A DNA stretch of 15,336 bases. It comes from an uncultured Bacilli bacterium (GTDB lineage: Bacteria > Bacillota_I > Bacilli_A > RF39 > UBA660). The notes under the pieces were generated by a model that saw only the letters and a list, made by a program, of their open reading frames with translations, ran no database searches and had not been told where the DNA came from. Position numbers and translations under genes: made by a program. Below are positions 1 through 6,111 of the stretch, piece by piece (position 1 is the stretch's first letter; each line of letters starts with the position of its first letter). Location of the stretch: assembly GCA_944364705.1 (NCBI GenBank), contig CALVWH010000151.1, positions 1 to 15,336 on the forward strand. The letters run 5' to 3'.

Positions 1-66
1 ATAAGATTCAATATTATACAATTGAACATAATAAACAAGTTTATTCTCATGTATCTTCATATGGGG

Positions 67-88
67 AAAGGGGCATTTTTGCCTTTTT
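67..88 (+). terminator. Possible plus-strand hairpin terminator
   Basis: AAAGGGGC at 67-74 can pair with GCCTTTTT at 81-88 across a 6-nt loop, using two G-T pairs. The T-run forms the 3' arm, so it could end a plus-strand transcript coming from left of the window. No plus-strand gene is visible here, so this stays tentative. Confidence 0.25.
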
Positions 89-133
89 ATCAAAAACTTG
101 TTTTTTATTTATGTTTTTTTAAAGCAATAGCAT

Positions 134-169
134 AAAAAAACAAATCTTGTATAATCCTTGATTTGTTTT
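134..169 (-). terminator. Rho-independent terminator of the XRE gene
   Basis: AAAACAAATC (137-146) pairs with GATTTGTTTT (160-169) around a 13-nt loop. On the minus strand the hairpin runs into a T-tract. It starts 15 bases past the stop of the XRE gene ending at 184. The same arm sequence (CAAATC/GATTTG) recurs in the terminator at 3251-3280. Confidence 0.75.
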
Positions 170-183
170 CTAAAATATCATTG

Positions 184-894
184 TTATTTACAAAAAACAT
201 CGATGTGATCACTATCATATTTTTGGTTTTTCATTACCTTAAACGTTTCGTTTTCTTTATCTACATTACATCGAACAACATCATAAAATATGGTATCGTA
301 ATATATAACATTTTCTCCAGAAACTTTTACAAGAGAAAATCTTGGTGCTTGATGTATATTAATAACACCAATATAATCGATGGCTATCAATGCAAATACA
401 AAGAAAATAAAATAACTAAAATTACAAATTAATCTTTTTGGATGGGATAATCGTTTCGTAAATCTGCTAACACCAATAAGAGAAATGATTGCTCCAAAAA
501 TAGAATAAATCGATCCCCAACTACTTTCACTAGGAAAGATTGCAACCGCAGTAATGGAAATTAAAACTCCAAAAGTTATCAAAAGCAACCCAATAAAATG
601 ATTACGATTTTCGATTTTTTTATTTGTATAATCAATGGTATTGATGATATTTTCTTCTAATTTTTCTCGGTATTCTTTTTCGTTTACTTTTTCTCCACTC
701 ATGAAATCGTTTAAAGAAATGTCAAGTTCTTTACATAAAGGTTTAAACAAAGATAGATCTGGCATATTTCTTCCATTTTCCCAGTTTCCGACGGTACGAT
801 CCGATACTCCTAAAATTTCTGCTAATTGTTGCTGAGTCATATTTTTCTTTTTTCTACATTCTGCAATAAATTTCCCAATTTTTTCTTGATTCAT
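184..894 (-). CDS. XRE-family HTH regulator with membrane-spanning C-terminus
   Basis: 236 residues. Residues 6-65 form an XRE/Cro-type helix-turn-helix (RKKKNMTQQQLAEILGVS, then NWENGRNMPD). This N-terminus is typical of Bacillota regulators that carry a membrane domain. Three hydrophobic stretches follow (about 101-120, 127-144 and 156-178). The last 55 residues (YYDTIFYDVVRCNVDKENE) are probably on one side of the membrane. A GTG 18 bases upstream would extend the frame, but it overlaps the Shine-Dalgarno GAAAGGAG, which is ideally spaced for the ATG at 894. The gene is alone, with a terminator downstream and a palindrome upstream that could be its own operator. A paralog lies at 7903-8637. 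The likely role is a membrane-sensing or autoregulating repressor; the signal and targets are not visible. Confidence 0.85.
   Translation of the reverse strand: MNQEKIGKFIAECRKKKNMTQQQLAEILGVSDRTVGNWENGRNMPDLSLFKPLCKELDISLNDFMSGEKVNEKEYREKLEENIINTIDYTNKKIENRNHFIGLLLITFGVLISITAVAIFPSESSWGSIYSIFGAIISLIGVSRFTKRLSHPKRLICNFSYFIFFVFALIAIDYIGVINIHQAPRFSLVKVSGENVIYYDTIFYDVVRCNVDKENETFKVMKNQKYDSDHIDVFCK
836..894 (-). repeat. 59-bp near-identical direct repeat (copy 1), 5' end of XRE gene
   Basis: The first 59 bp of this XRE gene match 8579-8637, the start of the second XRE gene, at 55 of 59 positions by hand alignment. Both encode MNQEKIGKFIA then RKKKNMTQ. The two genes diverge quickly after the HTH, so this is shared ancestry or gene conversion of the DNA-binding end. 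The copies are in the same orientation 7.7 kb apart. Confidence 0.7.
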
Positions 895-948
895 CGTTTT
901 TTCTCCTTTCACATTATTAGTGTATAATGTAAAAGTTTTTTATTACAG

Positions 949-981
949 GAAACGTTTCAAGGGTATAAACCATAACGTTTC
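949..981. promoter_or_regulatory. GAAACGTTTC palindrome and second half-site upstream of XRE gene
   Basis: GAAACGTTTC at 949-958 is a perfect 10-bp palindrome. AACGTTTC recurs at 974-981, so the pair also forms an inverted repeat with 8-bp arms. On the minus strand the palindrome lies just upstream of a weak promoter for the XRE gene (TATACA near 922-927). It is placed like an operator for autoregulation. No plus-strand gene needs a terminator here, although TTTTT follows at 982. Confidence 0.4.
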
Positions 982-1017
982 TTTTTATAATATCAACGTA
1001 CATTTTTTACATCGAAT

Positions 1018-1419
1018 TTAAGATTTTTTTAATTCTTTTTCTAAATCTCTCAGATATCTTTTTTGTTGGCTTTTCAAATACGACTTTGCCAACAATTTCA
1101 TAATAAAATTATTTACTTCTATTTCTTCCGTAAAATCAAGTTCAATATTGCCATTTGGTAGTTCTTTAAAAATGCCAATCCATTTTCCTTTTAAATTGTT
1201 ATTTTCTAAATCAAACGTATACTTTTTCAATTTTTCTTTCGAGGTTATTGTAAAATACGTAGGAAAATTATGTTTCGTATATTCGATAAAATGGTTTTTA
1301 TCAACAACAACAATTTTCGATAAATCGCTTCGCCAAGCATACTTTGTATTATCGGTCATAAGATTCCATAATTTATTTTTATCACAAGAAAATTGTTTTT
1401 TTATATTTGAACGAATCAT
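1018..1419 (-). CDS. SRPBCC/START-like domain protein
   Basis: 133 residues. The layout resembles the polyketide-cyclase/SRPBCC fold: an opening strand (IRSNIKKQFSC), a short helix (KNKLWNLMTD), a WRSDLSKIVVVD region, antiparallel strands (FIEYTKH, YTFDLENNNLKGKWIGIFKE) and a long C-terminal helix (FIMKLLAKSYLKSQQKRYLRDL). Such proteins bind hydrophobic ligands in a cavity; the ligand cannot be read from sequence. The start at 1419 is chosen because GGAGG sits 5 bases upstream; an upstream GTG at 1440 would include this site within the coding region. The gene lies 25 bases after the DUF4272 gene and is probably last in the operon with the XRE gene at 2734. Confidence 0.7.
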   Translation of the reverse strand: MIRSNIKKQFSCDKNKLWNLMTDNTKYAWRSDLSKIVVVDKNHFIEYTKHNFPTYFTITSKEKLKKYTFDLENNNLKGKWIGIFKELPNGNIELDFTEEIEVNNFIMKLLAKSYLKSQQKRYLRDLEKELKKS

Positions 1420-1444
1420 AAGCACCTCCATAAAGAACACTTTT

Positions 1445-2143
1445 TTAGGTATCTAAAGATATTTTGTTCCAATCATAAATATCGGATATTAACCATTCTA
1501 AGCCTTTTCTTCTCTCCCAAACAACTTCTGGATCAAGAACACCAATATTCGTATTTGGGTTTATTCTTTTTTCGACACAAGCCCAATGGTAACGATAATA
1601 TAAATCTAACAAATCTAAGATTTCTTCTATATTTCTCATTTTTGTTTTCTTTTTAAATTCTTCAAAATTTTTACAATTTCCAACAAGAGTAATTGCTTTC
1701 TTACAATTACATACATCCTTTGGTACTTTTATTTCGTTATCTTCGATTAATCCTAACGCCCATACTAAAGACCAATAACATTCGTATGTCCAAATAACAT
1801 TGATAACATCTTGTTTCTTATATTTATTATCAAATAGTTTTTTTTCATTTTCTAATAAATCGTTTTCAACTCCAAACGGTTTTAATACGTTTGAAAACAT
1901 GGATTTTGATTTTTCATAATCCTGTTGTTCTTCAATATCACAAGCAAGTTGAATGGATAATAAACAAGCAATGGCTCTTTTACATATAACATCTAAATCT
2001 TTTAATTTAACATTCGAACTAGATTCTATAACTGGCAAATTCTCATAACAAGCAATGTTCATTTTTTTAATATATTCGTTATTTCTCTTTCTTCTTTCTT
2101 CTGGTGTTACTAGTTTGTTACTTTTTTTAGCAAACAATCCCAT
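1445..2143 (-). CDS. DUF4272 family protein
   Basis: 232 residues. The pattern fits DUF4272: an N-terminal TPEERRKRNNEYI segment, NLPVIESSSNVKLKD, then RAIACLLSIQLACD and a Trp-rich centre (VIWTYECYWSLVWALGLIED). The closing part has LDLLDLYYRYHWACVEKR and WERRKGLEWLI. No signal peptide or membrane segment is seen, so it is probably cytosolic. The family has no established function. GGAGGG lies just upstream of the ATG. The gene follows the XRE gene by 33 bases and precedes the SRPBCC gene by 25, so the three are probably one transcript. Family call fairly confident; role unknown. Confidence 0.8.
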   Translation of the reverse strand: MGLFAKKSNKLVTPEERRKRNNEYIKKMNIACYENLPVIESSSNVKLKDLDVICKRAIACLLSIQLACDIEEQQDYEKSKSMFSNVLKPFGVENDLLENEKKLFDNKYKKQDVINVIWTYECYWSLVWALGLIEDNEIKVPKDVCNCKKAITLVGNCKNFEEFKKKTKMRNIEEILDLLDLYYRYHWACVEKRINPNTNIGVLDPEVVWERRKGLEWLISDIYDWNKISLDT

Positions 2144-2176
2144 ACAATCCCTCCAAGCTATATTTCCATAGCTAAA

Positions 2177-2734
2177 TTATTCACAAATTCCATTTTTATT
2201 TTTAAAATATTCATCTATATTTTCTGATGTTTTTGAAATATCTCCAAAATCTACATAATTGTCTTTTATCTCTTTTTGCATTTGTTTTGAACAGTTGGAG
2301 CAATTAAAATATCCATCAGAGCCAATATTAATGACATAATCTTTTTCTTCGATCGAACATTGCATCTCAATTTCTTCTACAAAACTTTCTTTTGGTTTAC
2401 CGAAAATAAATAAAAAAGCAATCGCACCGATGATAAAAACTATATAAGCAATAAATAATATTCCGACTCCTTTTAAAATTTTAATGATCATGCCTGCCAA
2501 TTTTTCCGTATTGCTAACTTTTTCTACTAAAACATTTTTTATATCGTTATTTAATAATTCATCAATACTTACGTTTAATGCTTTTGACAATAATTTTAAT
2601 TGTTCAGGGTTTGGAGCTGTTTCGTTTAATTCCCAATTGGAAATTGTTTGTCTTGTAACGTTCACTTTTTCTCCTAATTGTTCTTGTGAAAGACCTTGTT
2701 TTTTTCTTAGTTTTAATATATTTTCTCCTAACAT
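2177..2734 (-). CDS. XRE-family HTH regulator with one TM segment and Cys-bearing tail
   Basis: 185 residues. Residues 5-62 form an XRE helix-turn-helix (LRKKQGLSQEQLGEKVNVTR, then ISNWELNETAPNPEQL). A hydrophobic stretch at about 88-111 (GVGILFIAYIVFIIGAIAFL) is one membrane span. The tail of about 75 residues carries CSIEE, then FNCSNCSKQMQKE and a terminal C, which suggests metal or disulfide chemistry but matches no family I know. It is not a close paralog of the other two XRE genes. GGAAAGGAG precedes the ATG. It leads the operon with the DUF4272 and SRPBCC genes and has promoter-like elements and a palindrome directly upstream. Confidence 0.85.
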   Translation of the reverse strand: MLGENILKLRKKQGLSQEQLGEKVNVTRQTISNWELNETAPNPEQLKLLSKALNVSIDELLNNDIKNVLVEKVSNTEKLAGMIIKILKGVGILFIAYIVFIIGAIAFLFIFGKPKESFVEEIEMQCSIEEKDYVINIGSDGYFNCSNCSKQMQKEIKDNYVDFGDISKTSENIDEYFKNKNGICE

Positions 2735-2757
2735 CTTTTTTTCTCCTTTCCCTATCC

Positions 2758-2812
2758 ATTATAAATTATTGTTGCTTAGGAAATCTACCAAAAGGTTTTG
2801 GAATTTTGTCAA
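2758..2812 (-). promoter_or_regulatory. Candidate promoter and operator of XRE-DUF4272-SRPBCC operon
   Basis: On the minus strand TTGACA (2807-2812) is followed, after a long 19-nt spacer, by TAGATT (2782-2787) with a TG one base upstream (extended -10). The spacer contains the palindrome CCAAAAGGTTTTGG (2788-2801), a usual place for a repressor site. A perfect TATAAT lies further down at 2758-2763 but lacks a clear -35. Either or both could drive the gene at 2734, probably under its own HTH protein. Confidence 0.45.
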
Positions 2813-2903
2813 AATGTTTTAACATTTTCATCGATTGTTTCATGTTTTATTCAATTTATTTACAATTACTATTTAATTATTCATAATCTTTAATCTTATC
2901 TTT

Positions 2904-3045
2904 CTATTCGTTCATTAATTCTGAAAAATTATCATATTGTGTATCTTCTTTTTTTCTATAATAAACTTGAATAGTAAATTTCTATCCTTATTTTTTTTAC
3001 AATTTTTCAAGGAGTTTCCATTCCTTCTATTAAAACATCAAGATA
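2904..3045 (-). pseudogene. Traces of a decayed small gene
   Basis: The 638 bases between 2735 and 3372 hold no intact gene. A 25-codon open stretch (2907-2981) with protein-like composition ends at TAG 2904: VYYRKKEDTQYDNFSELMNE. Immediately upstream, in another frame, 3010-3045 reads YLDVLIEGMETP before TGA. I read this as one small gene broken by frameshifts and stops, downstream of the promoter at 3082-3110. The family is not recognised, and chance open frames in AT-rich DNA are a real alternative. Confidence 0.3.
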
Positions 3046-3081
3046 GTTTTTTTATTACGTTCCTATGGTTAACTTAAAAAA

Positions 3082-3110
3082 ATTGTATCATATTGTTTCC
3101 CAAAATTCAA
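3082..3110 (-). promoter_or_regulatory. Near-consensus promoter with no intact gene after it
   Basis: On the minus strand TTGAAT (3105-3110), a 17-nt spacer (3088-3104) and TACAAT (3082-3087) preceded by TGA (extended -10) form one of the best sigma-A promoters in the window. The first intact start codon is about 340 bases downstream, at 2734. It may have served the decayed gene at 2904-3045, give the XRE operon a long leader, or make a small RNA. Confidence 0.6.
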
Positions 3111-3250
3111 TTTTTTTTAAAATTGGGAAGTCTCTTTCATAGTATGCCTTCTACAATTTTTTGACACTACCATTTTTACCTATATAAAAAATATTTATAG
3201 TTAAATTCTTCCATGCAAATTACGAGTTATCCTTTACGAGATTATCCATG

Positions 3251-3280
3251 AAAAAAGCAAATCTTCTATCATTGATTTGC
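3251..3280 (-). terminator. Rho-independent terminator after the 3373-4440 genes
   Basis: GCAAATC (3257-3263) pairs with GATTTGC (3274-3280) across a 10-nt loop. Six A residues at 3251-3256 give the minus-strand T-tract. It lies about 90 bases past the stop of the gene ending at 3373. Confidence 0.75.
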
Positions 3281-3372
3281 TATGTAAATGGAACTTAACA
3301 GATGAAATTTTAATCCTTATTCAAAAAATTCATTACGACATTATAATTACATTTTTTTCTTTCTATGATAAT

Positions 3373-3762
3373 TTATCTTTTTTCAATTCTGCCATTTTCT
3401 TGAATATAATCCGCTAATGCACTAGGATTTTCATCATAAATACCAAATGTAATATCTTTTTCATCAAGGCAATAAATTTTCGCACTTTTATCATCTGGAA
3501 ATAGCTGCGTATATTCTATTTTATAAATAGATTCACAGGATCTTTTATTCTCTTGTTCTAATAAGGAAAGAATTTGTTCTTTGTTTTTTTCATTTACTTC
3601 TAAAACATAATAGGTTGTTTTTGAAAAATCTTCAAAAAAGGATGTTATTGCTGTGATCGCAACGATCATAAATAAAACAATTACCCCAAGGATTGATAAC
3701 GTAGTAATTGCGATTAGGTGTCCTTTTGGTTTGGCTTTTTCATATTCTTTATCTTCATCCAT
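3373..3762 (-). CDS. Small one-TM protein of unknown function
   Basis: 129 residues. A charged N-terminus (MDEDKEYEKAKPKG) is followed by one hydrophobic helix at about 15-42 (IAITTLSILGVIVLFMIVAI) and a soluble domain (YYVLEVNEKNKEQILSLLEQ, then YCLDEKDITFGIYDENPSAL). No family is recognised. The segment from TTYYVLEV onward looks like a small alpha/beta domain, probably outside the cell given the charged N-terminal side. An in-frame stop at 3775-3777 excludes a longer frame, yet no Shine-Dalgarno is seen before the ATG, only TTTAAATATT. Translation may be coupled to the gene ending at 3788, 25 bases upstream. It is last in the group 4440-3373, followed by a terminator. Confidence 0.6.
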   Translation of the reverse strand: MDEDKEYEKAKPKGHLIAITTLSILGVIVLFMIVAITAITSFFEDFSKTTYYVLEVNEKNKEQILSLLEQENKRSCESIYKIEYTQLFPDDKSAKIYCLDEKDITFGIYDENPSALADYIQENGRIEKR

Positions 3763-3787
3763 AATATTTAAATTTTAAATCAAAGAT

Positions 3788-4093
3788 TTAAAAGATTCCT
3801 TTATTATATTTAAGCATTCCATAAATCATAAAAATTAACCCAATCACAATTCCAAAAAGAAGAAGATACCATAAAGATTCTATATCAAAGATTGCTTGTA
3901 AAACGGATGTAATGGTAATAGAAATTCCCATAATGATTGTGCCAATGCCCATAATTTTTGCATATTTTTTAGTGTCTTCTTCTTTTACTTTCCAGCGGTT
4001 GTACCAATGAATAAACGATATATTTCCTTGATAAGTAAAAATTCCAAGAAAAAATACGCAGATTCCTAAAACACATAAAATGATATATTCCAT
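3788..4093 (-). CDS. DUF3784-like small membrane protein
   Basis: 101 residues with three hydrophobic segments: residues 2-20 (IILCVLGICVFFLGIFTYQG), about 44-65 (MGIGTIIMGISITITSVLQA) and about 73-94 (LWYLLLFGIVIGLIFMIYG). The pattern of an N-terminal span, a WYNRW loop, EEDTKKYAKIMG and two further spans resembles DUF3784 and related small Bacillota membrane proteins, whose function is unknown. The start at 4093 follows a weak GAAGAGAG site; a TTG at 4111 is possible. It sits 29 bases after the gene ending at 4123 and is probably co-transcribed with its neighbours. Confidence 0.6.
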   Translation of the reverse strand: MEYIILCVLGICVFFLGIFTYQGNISFIHWYNRWKVKEEDTKKYAKIMGIGTIIMGISITITSVLQAIFDIESLWYLLLFGIVIGLIFMIYGMLKYNKGIF

Positions 4094-4122
4094 AAATTTC
4101 TCTCTTCCCAATCCTATTATTT

Positions 4123-4440
4123 TTATAGTTTTCCTTTAAAGATACCCATAGAAATATCGGTCCCTTTGTTCAAATTATACTCCAAAACTCTTTTTGAAAA
4201 AGATTCTTTTATTACATCTTTCACACGAATTGTTACAATATCTACAGATTTATCAAGAATTTTCAAATAATATTCTATTGCATCCTGATATCCAAAAGAA
4301 TACCACGTGATAGATTTTATTTTTGTTTTTTCTTTAAGATCGATTATTTTGCCTAATCTTGTAAACTCTATCACATCATTTTTTCCGTTTATAAAACCAG
4401 CTTTATATTGTAAAAATTCATTGGTTATTATTTCTTCCAT
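4123..4440 (-). CDS. Unrecognised small soluble protein
   Basis: 105 residues, no signal peptide or membrane span. Two similar Gly/Asp-containing segments stand out: YKAGFINGKNDVIEFTRLGK (12-31) and WYSFGYQDAIEYYLKILD (46-63). Both read G-x-x-x-G-x-x-D or similar followed by a helix, which hints at an internal repeat. The C-terminal half (VDIVTIRVKDVIKESFSKRV) is mixed strand and helix. I do not recognise the family. Only a weak GTGAGC site precedes the ATG. It is first in the group of three small genes down to 3373. Confidence 0.55.
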   Translation of the reverse strand: MEEIITNEFLQYKAGFINGKNDVIEFTRLGKIIDLKEKTKIKSITWYSFGYQDAIEYYLKILDKSVDIVTIRVKDVIKESFSKRVLEYNLNKGTDISMGIFKGKL

Positions 4441-4495
4441 TTTTTTCAGCTCACTTTTCTATATCCATAATAGAAAATTTTTATTGATTTCTTTT

Positions 4496-4790
4496 CTATT
4501 TTATAGTAAATTCTGCGGATACATAAAATTTTTGGTCTTCTTCCTTTTCAAAATAAACTTCTTTGATAATTCTATAATCGCCTTTAGGTAATTTTCCATA
4601 TTCATATTCCCAATTTAATTTCATTTCTTCTTGGGAATTTTGTTCTACTCCCCATAGTGGTTCATTAAAATATAATTGAACATTAATTTTGTGCCACTCA
4701 TTATCTTTTTTTATTTCGATTTCATAAACTTCATCATAACGAAGCGTTTGATTACGATCCTATAAAAAGGAACAATCCTATTTTTTTCAT
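4496..4790 (-). pseudogene. Broken lipoprotein-like gene with Big_14-like Ig domain
   Basis: An ATG at 4790, 7-8 bases after GGAG, opens MKKIGLFLFIGS, the start of a signal peptide, and then hits TAA at 4752-4754. In the frame shifted by one base, 4759-4499 stays open for 87 codons to TAG at 4496. It encodes YDEVYEIEIKKDNEWHKI, then LNWEYEYGKLPKGDYRIIKE and a closing strand. The YGKLxxGxYRIIKE pattern with an upstream EIxKxxxW strand is typical of the bacterial Ig-like domain (Big_14 type) in secreted lipoproteins. The signal peptide and domain abut directly, so the cleavage site and linker are missing and the frame is shifted. This indicates an internal deletion. Apart from the junction, the domain part shows no stop, so decay is probably recent. 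Confidence 0.7.
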
Positions 4791-4812
4791 ATTCTTTTCT
4801 CCGTTTCACAAT

Positions 4813-5019
4813 TTATTTTTCTTTTTCAAATATTAGTTCCATTACGGTTATATCCCCTGTTCCTCTAGTTTCAACTGGTACATATCCTTTATAGGTATAA
4901 CCTTCTTCATACTTTTTTTCTATGATTTCTCTAATTCCTTCAAAAACATATTTAACCCCTTTGCCAATTCCAAATCCATTTAATTTTGATTCTACTCTAA
5001 CAAACTCTACTTTTTTCAT
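4813..5019 (-). CDS. DUF4177-like small protein
   Basis: 68 residues. It has the DUF4177 layout: an N-terminal strand (KKVEFVRVESK), a helix (YVFEGIREIIEKKYEEGYTYKG), then VPVETRGTGD and a closing strand (VMELIFEKE). The family is widespread in Bacillota and of unknown function. GTAAAGGAGG is well placed before the ATG at 5019. It lies 22 bases upstream of the broken gene starting at 4790, so the two were probably co-transcribed. Confidence 0.75.
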   Translation of the reverse strand: MKKVEFVRVESKLNGFGIGKGVKYVFEGIREIIEKKYEEGYTYKGYVPVETRGTGDITVMELIFEKEK

Positions 5020-5240
5020 ATACCCTCCTTTACTTGTTCAATATACGATTCTCTAATTATTTTAAAATTATTACCTCCTTTTTTAAAGAAAAGAATAAAT
5101 TTTTCACTCCTAAAATTGTCCATAATATTTGCTTAAGTTTTTTATTTCTAGAATATCGTTTTTCATATAACTTTATCCTTCCAGACCAATATCTTTTCTT
5201 AGTTCTATCATATAATTTTTTAATGATAAAATCAATAAAA

Positions 5241-5274
5241 AAAAGCAAAGTTCTTTTTTCATTCTTTGCTTTTT
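5241..5274 (-). terminator. Terminator after the sirtuin gene
   Basis: AAAAGCAAAG (5241-5250) pairs with CTTTGCTTTT (5264-5273) around a 13-nt loop. The run of A before it gives a minus-strand T-tract. It begins 4 bases past the sirtuin stop. The arms are symmetrical, so it could also work on the plus strand. Confidence 0.75.
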
Positions 5275-5277
5275 AAC

Positions 5278-6111
5278 TTATTTTTTTTCTTTCAATTTTT
5301 CTAAAAAAGAAGCACAATCTTCTTGAACTAAAAACGTTTTCTTTTGAATGTCAAGAATAAGAGTACGCTCACGTTCATTTACTCGTATCAACGTTGCATC
5401 TTTAAAATCATGAGTCATTTGTTCAAAAGGAAAACGAATAATACCTGGGGTATGAAATCCAACTCCAAGTTCTAGAAAAACCAATCGTTTTTCTTTATAA
5501 GTATGAATAAAATTTTCATACGTCTGATTTAATTTATGCCAGTGATCATCTTCAACAAAAAAGGAATCTTTTCTTAAATTTACTTCCATTTTTCCTTTAC
5601 ATACCGGACAAATAGAAACGAGTTCGGTTGGAATTTTACAATCTTTTTCAAAGGCAAGCATATGAGTAATCATTTCTTTGTCATCGTATAATTTTTTATG
5701 ACAAGCAACAGCACATTGTATTTTTGATAACGATCCTTGTACTTCAAATACTCGACCCGGATCAAATCCTGCTTTTAAAAATTGTCCATCGACATTGGTT
5801 GTAATCACAAAATAATTTTTCTTTTGAAGCAAATGAAATAAATCAATATAGACTTTTTTTGCTTCTATATTGTATAAAAAATCTATGTGTTTTGCCCAAT
5901 AACTCCAGCGTTCCTCTTCCCTTGCAAAAGAGAAAAAAGAAGAAGTATACATATCCGTCATCCCATAGCGCTTTACAAGTTCTGGAAAAATTTTTTTAAA
6001 CTCTTTTTCTCCATAAGGAATTCCAGCAGCAGCGGAAAGACCAGCTCCTGCTCCAACAATAACCGCATCTGCTTGTTCAATTATTTTTTTTAATTTTAAA
6101 ACATCGTTCAT
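5278..6111 (-). CDS. Class M sirtuin (SirTM), protein ADP-ribosyltransferase
   Basis: 277 residues, near the usual family length. The Rossmann NAD site is GAGAGLSAAAG (20-30), where canonical sirtuins have GAGxS. TTNVDGQF (104-111) carries the Asn and Asp of the NAD pocket. EVQG (123-126) has Gln in place of the sirtuin catalytic His, the hallmark of class M enzymes, which transfer ADP-ribose rather than deacetylate. Four Cys (133, 137, 168, 171) form the zinc site. GVG (216-218) and VNE (244-246) complete the NAD fold. In characterised operons SirTM modifies a lipoylated GcvH-like protein; neither that protein nor its ligase is in this window. The start at 6111 follows AAGGA by 5 bases and lies inside the end of the macrodomain gene (35-base overlap). 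All catalytic-site motifs look intact. Confidence 0.9.
   Translation of the reverse strand: MNDVLKLKKIIEQADAVIVGAGAGLSAAAGIPYGEKEFKKIFPELVKRYGMTDMYTSSFFSFAREEERWSYWAKHIDFLYNIEAKKVYIDLFHLLQKKNYFVITTNVDGQFLKAGFDPGRVFEVQGSLSKIQCAVACHKKLYDDKEMITHMLAFEKDCKIPTELVSICPVCKGKMEVNLRKDSFFVEDDHWHKLNQTYENFIHTYKEKRLVFLELGVGFHTPGIIRFPFEQMTHDFKDATLIRVNERERTLILDIQKKTFLVQEDCASFLEKLKEKK

Noticed and set aside
30..45. AATAAAC-AA-GTTTATT palindrome near the left edge
   Set aside because: Short, very AT-rich and with no gene next to it in the window; expected by chance in such DNA.
163..432. Plus-strand open frame of 89 codons at the left end
   Set aside because: It lies opposite the XRE gene, is Ile/Asn/Tyr-rich and has no ribosome binding site.
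3007..3045. TGA read as Trp, which would extend the decayed frame at 3045
   Set aside because: TGA is the natural stop of the HxlR, macrodomain and MBL-fold genes here, so the standard code applies.
5057..5248. A 63-codon minus-strand open frame between the sirtuin terminator and the DUF4177-like gene
   Set aside because: Its only start is a TTG inside the terminator hairpin, it has no ribosome binding site, and its Lys/Ile/Leu-rich composition is what AT-rich DNA gives by chance.
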